Positions 24,439 through 32,253 of a stretch of DNA of 35,806 nt are shown in pieces (position 1 is the stretch's first letter; each line of letters begins with the position of its first letter). The DNA lies in the NCBI GenBank assembly GCA_900544845.1, contig UQWV01000017.1, positions 1 through 35,806 of the forward strand, given 5' to 3'. The stretch comes from an uncultured Collinsella sp. (GTDB taxonomy: Bacteria; Actinomycetota; Coriobacteriia; Coriobacteriales; Coriobacteriaceae). The notes below the pieces were generated by a model that worked only from the letters and a program-made list of their open reading frames with translations, was not told the DNA's origin and did no database searches. A program made the position numbers and the translations under genes.

Positions 24439-24496
24439 TTGACGATAGTCAAAACTCGGACTAATCTAGAGACACAAAATTGGTCAAAAATCGGAC
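24439..24496 (+). promoter_or_regulatory. Promoter and repeated operator of the MarR/ABC exporter operon
   Basis: TTGACG (24439-24444), 17 bases, TAATCT (24462-24467). Two near-identical direct repeats, GTCAAAACTCGGAC (24448-24461) in the spacer and GTCAAAAATCGGAC (24483-24496) downstream, are 35 bases apart, each followed by a close AATC. The first would block polymerase, so autorepression by the MarR protein is the natural inference. Confidence 0.6.
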
Positions 24497-24514
24497 AATC
24501 GAATGGTGGGATAG

Positions 24515-25015
24515 ATGAATAGTGCGGTTACACTGGTCGACTTCGACCGGTTGCTCAATGGACTCGACCATATCTATTCGGAGTTCTCGCGCGCCTGCGG
24601 CCTTTCGGACTGCGCTTACTGGATGCTCGTCGATACCAGCACGGCGGGCGGCAGTATTGCCGTAAGCCGTCTGACAAGCGAATGGTTCTACAGCAAGCAG
24701 ACCATCAACTCTGCAATTAAAACCTTGACGGCGCGGGGGTTCGCAACGTTGGAGTTTGCCGAAGGCAGCCGTAAGAACAAGGTTGTGAGCCTGACCGAAG
24801 AGGGCAGGCGATTTGCCGAGCGTTATGCGCTGCCGGCACTCAAGGCCGAACAGCGAGCCTTTGGCGCGCTTGAGCCGTGTGAGCAGCGCGAAATCATGCG
24901 CCTAATCGGAAAATTTTCCCATGCGCTCGGCGATGAGTGCGATGCCTTTAAGCAGCATATCGCTGCCGAGAGCCAAGCCGAGAATCAAGGTGAGGGGGAG
25001 TCGTGCGACTGTTAA
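24515..25015 (+). CDS. MarR-family transcriptional regulator
   Basis: A 166-residue winged-helix regulator. The HTH region is GSIAVSRLTSEWFYSKQTINSAIKTLTARGFATLEF, followed by a wing with EGSRKNKVVSLTEEGRRFAE, the standard MarR order. It heads a three-gene operon: its last codons overlap the first exporter gene by 13 bases. It probably represses the operon by binding the repeats at 24448 and 24483 and releases on a drug or lipid ligand. The acidic, Cys-ending tail (GESCDC) is unusual but short. Confidence 0.87.
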   Translation: MNSAVTLVDFDRLLNGLDHIYSEFSRACGLSDCAYWMLVDTSTAGGSIAVSRLTSEWFYSKQTINSAIKTLTARGFATLEFAEGSRKNKVVSLTEEGRRFAERYALPALKAEQRAFGALEPCEQREIMRLIGKFSHALGDECDAFKQHIAAESQAENQGEGESCDC

Positions 25016-26739
25016 TGAGGTTTATGAAGCCCTATCGAGGGCTTGTCGCAGTGACGCTGCTGGTGCTGCTGGTGGATAACGTCGGTACGCTGTTGGTTCC
25101 CACGATGCTGGCGAACATGGTCAACACCGGTATTACCACGGGCGATGTCGACTATATTTTACGCAACGGCCTGTACATGCTTATCGCGACCGGCATGGCC
25201 AGCGGCGGCACGGTGCTGGGCTGCTATCTTTCGGCGCGCCTGGCCGCCAACGTGGCCTGCGATATCCGCAATGCCGTGTACGACAAGTCGCTCGAACTCG
25301 CGGCTAGCGACTTTGAGCGCTTTGGCACGGGTTCGATGATCACGCGCTCACTCAACGACATCAATGTGATTCAGCAGGCTGTCCTTCAGACGATTCAGTT
25401 GGTGCTGCCGGTGCCGTTCTTGGCCGTGGCGGGCATCATCTTTGCCTGGTTTATCGATCCCGCCATGGGCACGCTGTTGGGCGTGGTCGTTGCGATCGTG
25501 CTGGTGGCGGCGGTCTTTACCGTTGCCAACGCCGCGCCGATCTTTATGCGCCTGCAGAGCTTTATCGACCGTATGAACGTGGTGCTGCGCGAGAACATCG
25601 TGGGCGTGCGCGTCATCCGCGCATTTAACAAGGAACGCCACGAGGAGCAGCGCCTGGACGAGGTGTTTAGCGATTACGCGGCCAATGCCATCAAGGTCAA
25701 CCACCTGTTTGTTGGTCTCGACAGCTCCAGCTTCTTTTTGATGAACATCGCCGAAGTGGCGGTGCTGTGGGTGGGCGGCAACCGCGTGGGCGTCCATGCC
25801 ATGCAAATCGGCAGCATCTCGGCCGTGCTGGAGTACGCGATCTTGATCTTGTTCTTTGTGATGATGGCGCAGATGGTGATTCTGACGCTTCCGCGCGCTG
25901 TGGCGTGCCTCAACCGCGCGCAACAGGTGCTCGAAATCGAGCCGAGCATTGTGGACGGCAAGGCTACGCTGGGCGACGGGGCGCCTGAGTCCGCAGATGG
26001 GGCCGACGCGGTGGCCGTGTTCGACCATATGTCGTTCCGTTTTGACGATGCCGACGAGGACACCCTGTGCGACCTGAGCTTTGCCTGTCGCCGTGGCCAG
26101 ACGACCGCGATCGTGGGCTCGACGGGATCGGGCAAATCGACGGTAGCCAAGCTCTTGTTGCGTTTCCATGATGCCACGAAGGGCGCCATTCGCCTGAACG
26201 GCGTCGATCTGCGCGACCTTTCGCAAGGTGAGATTCGCGGGCATATCGCTTACGTGCCGCAGAAGGCGTGGCTGTTCTCGGGTACGGTGGCGAGCAACCT
26301 GCGCTTTGGTAACGAGGGCGCGACCGAGGCTGACATGCTCCATGCGTTAGAGGTTGCCCAGAGCACCTTTGTACTCGACCAGCCGCAGGGACTCGATACG
26401 CCGGTATCCCAGGGCGGTACGAACTTCTCGGGCGGTCAGCGTCAGCGCCTGGCGATCGCCCGCGCACTCATGAAGCGCGCTGACCTGTATATCTTCGATG
26501 ACAGTTTTTCGGCCCTGGACTTTAAGACCGATGCCGCCCTGCGCCATGCGCTGCAGGGCGAGACGCGCGATGCCGCGGTGCTCATCATCGCGCAGCGTAT
26601 CTCGACCATTCTGCATGCCGACCAGATTGTGGTGCTCAAGGATGGCGAGATCGTGGGCCTTGGCACGCACGACAAGCTCATGGAGACCTGCGAGGTGTAC
26701 CGCGCTATCGCGGAATCGCAGATGAAGGGAGGTGAGTAG
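25003..26739 (+). CDS. ABC exporter half-transporter, degenerate-Walker-B subunit
   Basis: This 578-residue fused membrane/ATPase protein has six hydrophobic segments in 1-310, then the nucleotide-binding domain with GSTGSGKST, Q-loop YVPQKAWLF, signature FSGGQRQR, Walker B LYIFDDSFSALD and H-loop IIAQR. Walker B carries Asp where the catalytic Glu belongs and the H-loop has Gln in place of His, so one ATP site is inactive. That is characteristic of heterodimeric exporters (BmrCD, LmrCD, TM287/288). GTG 25003 starts inside the MarR gene with GAGGGGG upstream. The partner is the next gene. Confidence 0.9.
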   Translation: MRLLMRFMKPYRGLVAVTLLVLLVDNVGTLLVPTMLANMVNTGITTGDVDYILRNGLYMLIATGMASGGTVLGCYLSARLAANVACDIRNAVYDKSLELAASDFERFGTGSMITRSLNDINVIQQAVLQTIQLVLPVPFLAVAGIIFAWFIDPAMGTLLGVVVAIVLVAAVFTVANAAPIFMRLQSFIDRMNVVLRENIVGVRVIRAFNKERHEEQRLDEVFSDYAANAIKVNHLFVGLDSSSFFLMNIAEVAVLWVGGNRVGVHAMQIGSISAVLEYAILILFFVMMAQMVILTLPRAVACLNRAQQVLEIEPSIVDGKATLGDGAPESADGADAVAVFDHMSFRFDDADEDTLCDLSFACRRGQTTAIVGSTGSGKSTVAKLLLRFHDATKGAIRLNGVDLRDLSQGEIRGHIAYVPQKAWLFSGTVASNLRFGNEGATEADMLHALEVAQSTFVLDQPQGLDTPVSQGGTNFSGGQRQRLAIARALMKRADLYIFDDSFSALDFKTDAALRHALQGETRDAAVLIIAQRISTILHADQIVVLKDGEIVGLGTHDKLMETCEVYRAIAESQMKGGE

Positions 26740-26740
26740 C

Positions 26741-28744
26741 ATGACCGAGGAGCTCAAGAAGCAGGGCATCGCCGATGATGCCGCGGTTGCAGAGACAGTT
26801 GAGGAGACGGGCGTCGCGCCCGACCTGGACGAAGCCACCAAGGCAGCGGCGGAGCGCGAGGCTCGCCGCCAGGCGCTCTACGAGGAAAACGAGCGCGCCG
26901 AGGACGAGCGCGCCCGCGCCGAGGCGGAGCGCATGCGTGACGTTGACGACGAGGGCGAGGACGAGACGCCCCGCGACACCTGGGCGACGGTGCGCCGCCT
27001 GTGGAGCGAGGCCGCCGGCGACCATTGGCGCTTTTACATCGTGTTCGCGAGCATCGTGTTCTATGTCATCTTTAACACCGCGGCGCCGGCTTACAGCGCC
27101 CGCGTGATCGATGAGCTGTGGGGGCATATGAAGCTGGCGTTTGCCAACAACGCTACCTTCAGCATTACCTGGGAGAACTGCGGCAGGACCATCTTCATCT
27201 ACTTTATGATCTGGACCGCCGCCGCCTCGTTCTACGCACTCCAGAGCTTTTTGATGTCGAGCGTTGCCGAGCGCCTCAACCTGCGTCTACGCAACCGCAT
27301 CGCACAAAAGCTCAACCGTCTGCCGCTTGCCTACTTTGACGCGCATCGTCCCGGCGAGGTCGTCAGCCGTGCGACCAACGACTTAGACAAGATGTCCGAG
27401 AGCATGCAGCGCGGCTTGCTGCAGCTTCTGGTGTCGATCGGTACCGTGGTGGGCGCCGTGAGCGTGATGTTCGTGTTTAGCGTGCCGCTCACGCTTGTCT
27501 TTTTGTTCTTTACGGCACTTTCGCTGCTGGTGACGAAGGTCGTGTCGCGCCGCACACACGATGTGACGGGCGAGCGCCAGGAGTGGGTGTCCAAGATTAC
27601 GAGCGCGGTCGAGGAAGGCTACTCGGGCCGTCTGGTGATCCGTGCGTTTAACCGCGAGCGCCAGAGCTCTGCCGAGGTACACGAGGCTTCGAAGGAGCTG
27701 GCGCGCGTGAGCACCAAGGCGGACTTTATGATTAACGCCGTCGGTCCCGCGGTGCGCTTTATCGGCCGCTTGGCGCAGATCGTGATTGCGCTTGTGGGCT
27801 GCAGCATGTTGGTTGCCGGGCATATGACCGTCGGCGTGTTCCAGGCGTTCTTCCAGTTTATCTACGAGGCGTCCGAGCCCATGACGCAGCTGTCGTTTAC
27901 CTTTAACTCGCTGCAGAGCGCGCTGGCGAGCGCAGAGCGCGTGTTCGACCTGCTCGACGAGTCCGAGATGGAAGCCGATCCGTTGCCGGCGGTCGCCGCC
28001 AAGCTGCCGGGCAAGGTCGAGGGCCATGTCGCCTTTGAGCACGTGCGCTTTGGCTATGCGCCTGACAAGCCGCTCATGAGCGACGTGTCGTTTACCGCCG
28101 AGCCCGGCCAAAAGATCGCGGTGGTGGGAACCACGGGCGCGGGCAAGACCACGCTCATCAATCTGCTCATGCGCTTCTACGAGATTGACGGCGGGCGCAT
28201 CACGCTCGATGGCGTGGACACGAGCCATATGGACCGCGGCGAGCTGCGCCAGCAGTTTGGCATGGTGTTGCAGGACGCCTGGCTGTTCGATGGCACCATT
28301 GCCGAGAACATCGCCTATGGCTGTCCCGAGGCGACGCGCGAGGAGATCGTCGCGGCCGCACGTGCCGCTCAGGTCGACTTCTTTGTGCGCACTATGCCGC
28401 AGGGCTACGACACGCGTGTGGCTAACGATGCCGAGAGCATCAGCCAGGGCCAACGTCAGCTGCTGACCATCGCGCGCGTGCTGCTCAACAACCCGGCGAT
28501 CCTCATCCTGGACGAGGCGACGTCGAGCGTGGACACGCGTACCGAGCTTGCCATCGGCCGTGCCATGGACGCGCTTATGCGCGGGCGCACGAGCTTTGTG
28601 ATCGCGCACCGCCTGTCGACGATCGTCGATGCCGACCTGATCTTGGTCATGGATCACGGCAACATCATCGAGCAAGGCACGCACAAGGAGCTGCTGGCTG
28701 CCGAGGGCGCCTATGCCGACCTCTACCTGAGTCAGTTCGCATAA
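26741..28744 (+). CDS. ABC exporter half-transporter, catalytic subunit with charged N-terminal extension
   Basis: A 667-residue partner of the previous gene. Residues 1-90 form a highly charged Glu/Arg/Ala-rich extension, likely a helix or coiled coil (about 30-66), before the membrane domain (about 97-400). The ATPase has GTTGAGKTT, VLQDAWLF, signature ISQGQRQL, Walker B ILILDEATSSVD with catalytic Glu, and the H-loop His in VIAHR. The altered signature (SQGQ in place of SGGQ) belongs to the same composite site as the degenerate Walker B of the partner. ATG 26741 is preferred for AGGGAGG seven bases upstream. Substrate is unknown: drugs or lipids are common for MarR-linked pairs. Confidence 0.9.
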   Translation: MTEELKKQGIADDAAVAETVEETGVAPDLDEATKAAAEREARRQALYEENERAEDERARAEAERMRDVDDEGEDETPRDTWATVRRLWSEAAGDHWRFYIVFASIVFYVIFNTAAPAYSARVIDELWGHMKLAFANNATFSITWENCGRTIFIYFMIWTAAASFYALQSFLMSSVAERLNLRLRNRIAQKLNRLPLAYFDAHRPGEVVSRATNDLDKMSESMQRGLLQLLVSIGTVVGAVSVMFVFSVPLTLVFLFFTALSLLVTKVVSRRTHDVTGERQEWVSKITSAVEEGYSGRLVIRAFNRERQSSAEVHEASKELARVSTKADFMINAVGPAVRFIGRLAQIVIALVGCSMLVAGHMTVGVFQAFFQFIYEASEPMTQLSFTFNSLQSALASAERVFDLLDESEMEADPLPAVAAKLPGKVEGHVAFEHVRFGYAPDKPLMSDVSFTAEPGQKIAVVGTTGAGKTTLINLLMRFYEIDGGRITLDGVDTSHMDRGELRQQFGMVLQDAWLFDGTIAENIAYGCPEATREEIVAAARAAQVDFFVRTMPQGYDTRVANDAESISQGQRQLLTIARVLLNNPAILILDEATSSVDTRTELAIGRAMDALMRGRTSFVIAHRLSTIVDADLILVMDHGNIIEQGTHKELLAAEGAYADLYLSQFA

Positions 28745-28745
28745 G

Positions 28746-28773
28746 GTGACAAAGGGACAGTCCCGCATGTCAC
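28746..28773 (+). repeat. REP-like hairpin R5
   Basis: GTGACA / TGTCAC arms enclose AAGGGACAGTCCCGCA, itself with the GGGAC-A-GTCCC palindrome. It begins right after the exporter stop codon. Confidence 0.5.
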
Positions 28774-28784
28774 ATAACAAATCG

Positions 28785-28820
28785 AGGCGCGCCGGGGATG
28801 AATTCCCTGGCGCGCCTTTG
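28785..28820. terminator. Terminator of the MarR/ABC exporter operon
   Basis: The perfect 9-bp stem AGGCGCGCC / GGCGCGCCT is followed by a short T-run. It is convergent with cysE. Confidence 0.75.
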
Positions 28821-28854
28821 CGTTGGCGTCAATGTTGTCGGTGGCCGTCCGCCT

Positions 28855-29559
28855 CTAGCGTTCGTCCACGAGCTTGGCGACGAGGGCTTTGAGCTCGGCT
28901 ACCTCTCGCTCGAGTTCCTTGACGCGACGGGCGTTTTCGGTGATGCCCTGACGGTTGAGGGCGCTCTGCTCGGCGGCATCGTCGGGCATGTACTCACGAT
29001 GCTGCTTGGCGTCGAAGCTTTCTTCGAACACGCGGCAGCCGTTGCGCTTGATGATGCGTCCCGGCACGCCAACGACGGTGCAGTTGTCGGGCACGTCCTT
29101 GACGACAACCGAATTGCCGCCGATCTTGACGTTGTTGCCAATGTGGATGTTGCCAAGCACCTTGGCGCCCGTGCCCACCGTGACATTGTTGCCCAGGGTG
29201 GGGTGGCGCTTGCCGGTTTCGTTGCCGGTACCGCCGAGCGTGACGCCCTGGTAGAGCACGCAGTTGTCGCCCACAATGGTGGTCTCGCCGATAACGACGC
29301 CCATGGCGTGGTCGATAAAGAAATGTTTGCCGATCTGTGCAGCGGGATGAATCTCGACGCCGGTGATGTGGCGGGTGATTTGCGAGAGCACACGGGCGAG
29401 TGAGCGATGACCGTGCTCCCAGAGCCAGTGCTCGGGCACGTGGTTCCACTTGGCGTGCAGGCCAGGATAGGAAAGGAAGATGACCAGGGCACTTTGCGCG
29501 GCAGGGTCCTGCGCCTGGACGGTCTTGATGTCCTCGCGAATGGTATTGATAAAGCTCAC
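28855..29559 (-). CDS. cysE: Serine O-acetyltransferase
   Basis: Makes O-acetylserine from serine and acetyl-CoA, the carbon skeleton for cysteine. This 234-residue short-form (EpsC-type) enzyme has a helical N-domain and a left-handed beta-helix (about 65-172) with GVEIHPAAQIG, FIDHAMGVVIGET (catalytic His84), YQGVTLGGTG and KRHPTLGNNV (His119). GTG 29559 is chosen because GGGAGGG precedes it; the frame upstream is not conserved-looking. The C-terminus is unusual: residues 205-234 form a likely coiled coil (VKELEREVAELKALVAKL) ending DER, not the Ile-ending tail that enters CysK. A -10-like TATACT lies upstream on the minus strand (29597-29602). Confidence 0.9.
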   Translation of the reverse strand: MSFINTIREDIKTVQAQDPAAQSALVIFLSYPGLHAKWNHVPEHWLWEHGHRSLARVLSQITRHITGVEIHPAAQIGKHFFIDHAMGVVIGETTIVGDNCVLYQGVTLGGTGNETGKRHPTLGNNVTVGTGAKVLGNIHIGNNVKIGGNSVVVKDVPDNCTVVGVPGRIIKRNGCRVFEESFDAKQHREYMPDDAAEQSALNRQGITENARRVKELEREVAELKALVAKLVDER

Positions 29560-29782
29560 CGGCCGCCCTCCCTTAGCGCCGAGACAATGCAATTCAATAA
29601 AGTATAGCGATTCGCTAGGGATTAGGAAGAACAATCTTGGCGGCATTGCGCGACAGGTGTCAGTTATGCAAACTTGCTGGTAATGAAGTAAGACTTTTGA
29701 GGGGTTTGGCCCACGCTCGCGCCGCAACCGTATACTGGTCAACTTGGACGTGTCCGCGCCCACAACTGAGAGGTTTTACTTC

Positions 29783-30430
29783 ATGGGTTTCATCAATTTC
29801 ATTGCCGAGCTGCTTAAGGACCCGCGCACCGCGATCGCCAGCTGGATCGCCGCCGGCCCGCTTATGGCCTACGGCTGCGTGTTCCTGATCATCTTTATCG
29901 AGACGGGCGTGGTGTTCTTCCCGTTTCTTCCCGGCGACTCGCTGCTGTTTGCCTCGGGCTTCTTTGCCCATAACGGTGGCTTTAACATCGTGGCGCTTCT
30001 GGCCACCGCATGGGCCGCAGCCATCCTGGGCGATCAGTGCAACTTTATGATCGGCCACTTCTTTGGCAAAAAGATCATCGCTTCGGGCAAGGTCAAGGCT
30101 ATGACGCCCGAGCGCATTAAAAAGTCCGAGGATTTCCTGGATAAGTGGGGCCATCTGGCCATCTTCCTCGGTCGCTTCTTCCCGTTCATCCGCACCTTTG
30201 TGCCTTTTATCGCCGGCATGGGCGGCATGCACTGGCGCAACTTTGTCATCTTTAACGTGCTGGGTGGCATTACCTGGTCGACGGTCTTTACGCTGCTGGG
30301 TTACTTCTTTGGTGGCATTCCGTTTGTGCAGGAGCACTTTGAGTTGCTGATCGTCGGCATTGTCGCCGTGTCGATCATCCCGACCGTGGTCGGTCTGGTT
30401 AAGGCTAAGCTGGGCAAAAAGAACGCGTAG
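29783..30430 (+). CDS. DedA-family membrane protein
   Basis: A 215-residue integral membrane protein with the SNARE-assoc/VTT domain: ETGVVFFPFLPGDSLLFASG, GDQCNFMIGHFFGK, and the signature FLGRFFPFIRTFVPFIAGMGGMHWRNF, with the Arg residues important in DedA proteins. Family members flip lipid carriers or phospholipids (undecaprenyl phosphate, phosphatidylethanolamine) and keep proton homeostasis. AGAGG nine bases before ATG 29783 and a -10-like TATACT (29731-29736) support start and promoter. It stands alone, with its own terminator. Confidence 0.9.
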   Translation: MGFINFIAELLKDPRTAIASWIAAGPLMAYGCVFLIIFIETGVVFFPFLPGDSLLFASGFFAHNGGFNIVALLATAWAAAILGDQCNFMIGHFFGKKIIASGKVKAMTPERIKKSEDFLDKWGHLAIFLGRFFPFIRTFVPFIAGMGGMHWRNFVIFNVLGGITWSTVFTLLGYFFGGIPFVQEHFELLIVGIVAVSIIPTVVGLVKAKLGKKNA

Positions 30431-30458
30431 CTCGAGCCAGCGCGCAAACCGTGCAGTT

Positions 30459-30492
30459 GAGGCCCGTCACCGTTTACGGTGGCGGGCCTCTT
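30459..30492 (+). terminator. Terminator of the DedA gene
   Basis: A 14-bp stem GAGGCCCGTCACCG / CGGTGGCGGGCCTC with one G-T pair ends in CTCTT; the T-run is short. Confidence 0.75.
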
Positions 30493-30513
30493 CAGCTTCG
30501 GTCAAATGAAAAT

Positions 30514-30531
30514 ACTTTAGTTAGTTAAAGA
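30514..30531. promoter_or_regulatory. Inverted-repeat regulator site shared with the amino-acid importer
   Basis: ACTTTA-GTTAGT-TAAAGA. It equals the reverse complement of the importer site at 162-179 at 16 of 18 positions. It lies 31 bases upstream of the -10-like TACAAT at 30562, a position suited to an activator or to partial repression. Confidence 0.5.
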
Positions 30532-30538
30532 AAAAGCG

Positions 30539-30567
30539 TTTTATCAGACGCGTGCGGGGAGTACAAT
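30539..30567 (+). promoter_or_regulatory. Promoter candidate for the aminotransferase
   Basis: The -10 TACAAT (30562-30567) is clear. The -35 (TTTTAT at 30539-30544, 17-base spacer) is weak. A transcript would start near 30574, at or next to the ATG of a small upstream frame at 30575. Confidence 0.4.
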
Positions 30568-30574
30568 CACCTGC

Positions 30575-30724
30575 ATGCGAATCGACGCGCCATCGGCTTT
30601 GATGCTGCCCGCGTGTCCTGCCCGGCTCTACGCTCCGGGTATGCGACGTTGCGACGCGGCCGGCTTCGGTCCTTGCGTGCGGGTTCGCGAGTATGCAACC
30701 GTGTATGTAAGGAGCGACATATGA
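30575..30724 (+). CDS. Possible leaderless upstream frame overlapping the aminotransferase start
   Basis: A 49-codon frame begins at the predicted transcription start and ends in a TGA that overlaps the ATG of the aminotransferase (ATGA at 30721). It has no ribosome site, would be translated leaderless, and shows no run of Ile, Leu or Val codons; it contains three Cys codons. The GC-rich stretch is open in other frames too, so this may be chance. Confidence 0.25.
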   Translation: MRIDAPSALMLPACPARLYAPGMRRCDAAGFGPCVRVREYATVYVRSDI

Positions 30725-31773
30725 CTGTCGAGAAGAAGGATATCGATTGGGGTAGCCTCGGCTTTGGCTACATGAAGACCGATTACAGCTACGAGGCCCA
30801 TTGGAAGGACGGCGAGTGGGACGAGGGCGGCCTGACCACCGACCACACCCTGCATGTCTCCGAGTGCGGTGGCATCTTCCACTACTGTCAGGAGGTCTTT
30901 GAGGGCCTGAAGGCCTACACCGCCGAGGACGGCAGCATCGTCTGTTTCCGTCCCGATATGAACGCCGAGCGTATGTACAATTCCGCCCAGCGTCTGGAGA
31001 TGCCCCCGTTCCCCAAGGACAAGTTTGTCGAGGCCGTCAAGCAGGTCGTTTCTGCTAACGCCGCATGGGTTCCGCCCTTCGGCTCTGGCGCAACCCTGTA
31101 TGTGCGTCCGTTTATGATCGGTTCCGGTGACGTGATCGGCGTGGCTCCCGCTCCTGAGTACACGTTCCGCATTCTCGTGACCCCGGTCGGTCCGTACTTT
31201 AAGGGTGGCCTCAAGCCCGTCAAGCTGCGCGTTTCCGAGTACGACCGCGCCGCACCGCACGGCACCGGCAACATCAAGGCTGGCCTCAACTACGCCATGT
31301 CCCTCAAGCCCACGATGGAGGCTCACCGCGAGGGCTACGCCGAGAACCTGTATCTCGACTCCGAGTCCCGCACCTATGTCGAGGAGACCGGTGGCGCCAA
31401 CGTCCTGTTCGTGAAGGAGGACGGCACCCTCGTCGTTCCGCAGTCGCACACCGACTCCATCCTGCCCTCCATCACCCGCCGTTCGCTCGTTCAGGTCGCT
31501 GAGGACCTGGGCATGACCGTCGACCAGCGTCCCGTCGAGTGGGCCGAGGTCAAGGCCGGCACCTTTGTGGAGTGCGGCCTGTGCGGCACCGCTGCCGTCA
31601 TCTCCCCGGTGGGCGAGATCGACAACAAGGTCTATGGCGCCGACGAGACCGTGACCTTCCCGGCTGGCTACACCGAGATCGGCCCTGTAATGAAGAAGCT
31701 CCGCGAGACCCTGACCGGCATCCAGTCTGGTGCTGTCGAGGACAAGCACAACTGGGTTTACACCGTCGCGTAA
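30721..31773 (+). CDS. ilvE: Branched-chain amino-acid aminotransferase
   Basis: This 350-residue fold-type IV PLP enzyme interconverts Leu, Ile and Val with their 2-oxo acids, using glutamate/2-oxoglutarate. It has the BCAT-II layout: FHYCQEVFEGLKAY, FRPDMNAERM, LYVRPFMIGSG, the Schiff-base Lys186 in GTGNIKAGLNYA, ETGGANVLFV and ECGLCGTAAVISPVG with a CxxC-like pair. AAGGAGCG precedes ATG 30721. It stands alone, with no other ilv or leu gene nearby, so it may work in degradation as well as synthesis. A site shared with the amino-acid importer promoter suggests joint control. Confidence 0.93.
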   Translation: MTVEKKDIDWGSLGFGYMKTDYSYEAHWKDGEWDEGGLTTDHTLHVSECGGIFHYCQEVFEGLKAYTAEDGSIVCFRPDMNAERMYNSAQRLEMPPFPKDKFVEAVKQVVSANAAWVPPFGSGATLYVRPFMIGSGDVIGVAPAPEYTFRILVTPVGPYFKGGLKPVKLRVSEYDRAAPHGTGNIKAGLNYAMSLKPTMEAHREGYAENLYLDSESRTYVEETGGANVLFVKEDGTLVVPQSHTDSILPSITRRSLVQVAEDLGMTVDQRPVEWAEVKAGTFVECGLCGTAAVISPVGEIDNKVYGADETVTFPAGYTEIGPVMKKLRETLTGIQSGAVEDKHNWVYTVA

Positions 31774-31795
31774 GCTGTCTTAGCTGTCCGGCCCG

Positions 31796-31908
31796 AGCGC
31801 GGCCTTCCTTTCCGGCGCGTCCTCGGACATGAAAGAACCTCCGCTGCGCACTTCGTGCGGCGGAGGTTTTTTCGTCCCGCGGAGTGCGCCGGAAAGGAAG
31901 GCCGCGCT
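31796..31908. repeat. Nested double hairpin around the ilvE terminator
   Basis: A perfect 23-bp inverted repeat (31796-31818 with 31886-31908; left arm starts AGCGCGGCCTTCC) encloses a complete terminator hairpin (31836-31872). The whole 113-base unit could form a cruciform or a very stable RNA. The right arm is followed by a T-rich run on the plus strand, giving a second possible stop. Confidence 0.65.
31836..31872 (+). terminator. Rho-independent terminator of the aminotransferase
   Basis: The stem AACCTCCGC / GCGGAGGTT continues CGCAC / GTGCG with loop TTC and is followed by six T. Confidence 0.85.
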
Positions 31909-31945
31909 TTTGTTTTGGTTTGCGCCATGTGGGGGTGGTGGCGAC

Positions 31946-32147
31946 GTGCATTTTTGCGAGTATTCTGCAATCGAAGGCCCCTGCATACCGACCTCGGGCA
32001 AAAAAATCGGGAGTTCTCGATGTTTTCTACGGATGATGGGCGGGGTTATGGGCTGGCAGCGCTTGATTTGCAGGGATATTCGCGGTCTTTGGCATTTATC
32101 GTGGCGCCCGAAGCCCTTGGTTATGTTGAATACTCCTAAAAATGCAC
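31946..32147. mobile_element. MITE-like element with 20-bp terminal inverted repeats
   Basis: The left end GTGCATTTTTGCGAGTATTC (31946-31965) and the right end (32128-32147; reverse complement GTGCATTTTTAGGAGTATTC) match at 18 of 20. The trinucleotide GAC flanks both ends (31943-31945 and 32148-32150), as a 3-bp target duplication would. The interior (about 160 bp) has no convincing gene and no transposase. It fills the gene-free stretch between ilvE and LemA. Its transposition family is not recognised. Confidence 0.5.
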
Positions 32148-32178
32148 GACGCTTAGAGGGGGACCTTCGCGAAAAAGG

Positions 32179-32217
32179 AAACCGCCCTGTCGAAGTATGC
32201 ATTCGACGGGGCGGTTT
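32179..32217. terminator. Terminator of the LemA gene
   Basis: A 16-bp stem AAACCGCCCTGTCGAA / TTCGACGGGGCGGTTT with one wobble pair; on the minus strand it runs into TTTCCTTTTT. Confidence 0.85.
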
Positions 32218-32253
32218 ATGCATTTAGCCGATTAAGGATGCGCTGTCAAACTA

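Noticed and set aside
31829..32227. A 132-codon plus-strand frame between ilvE and LemA
   Set aside because: It starts inside a terminator, crosses the MITE candidate and a second terminator, and has no ribosome site or domain.
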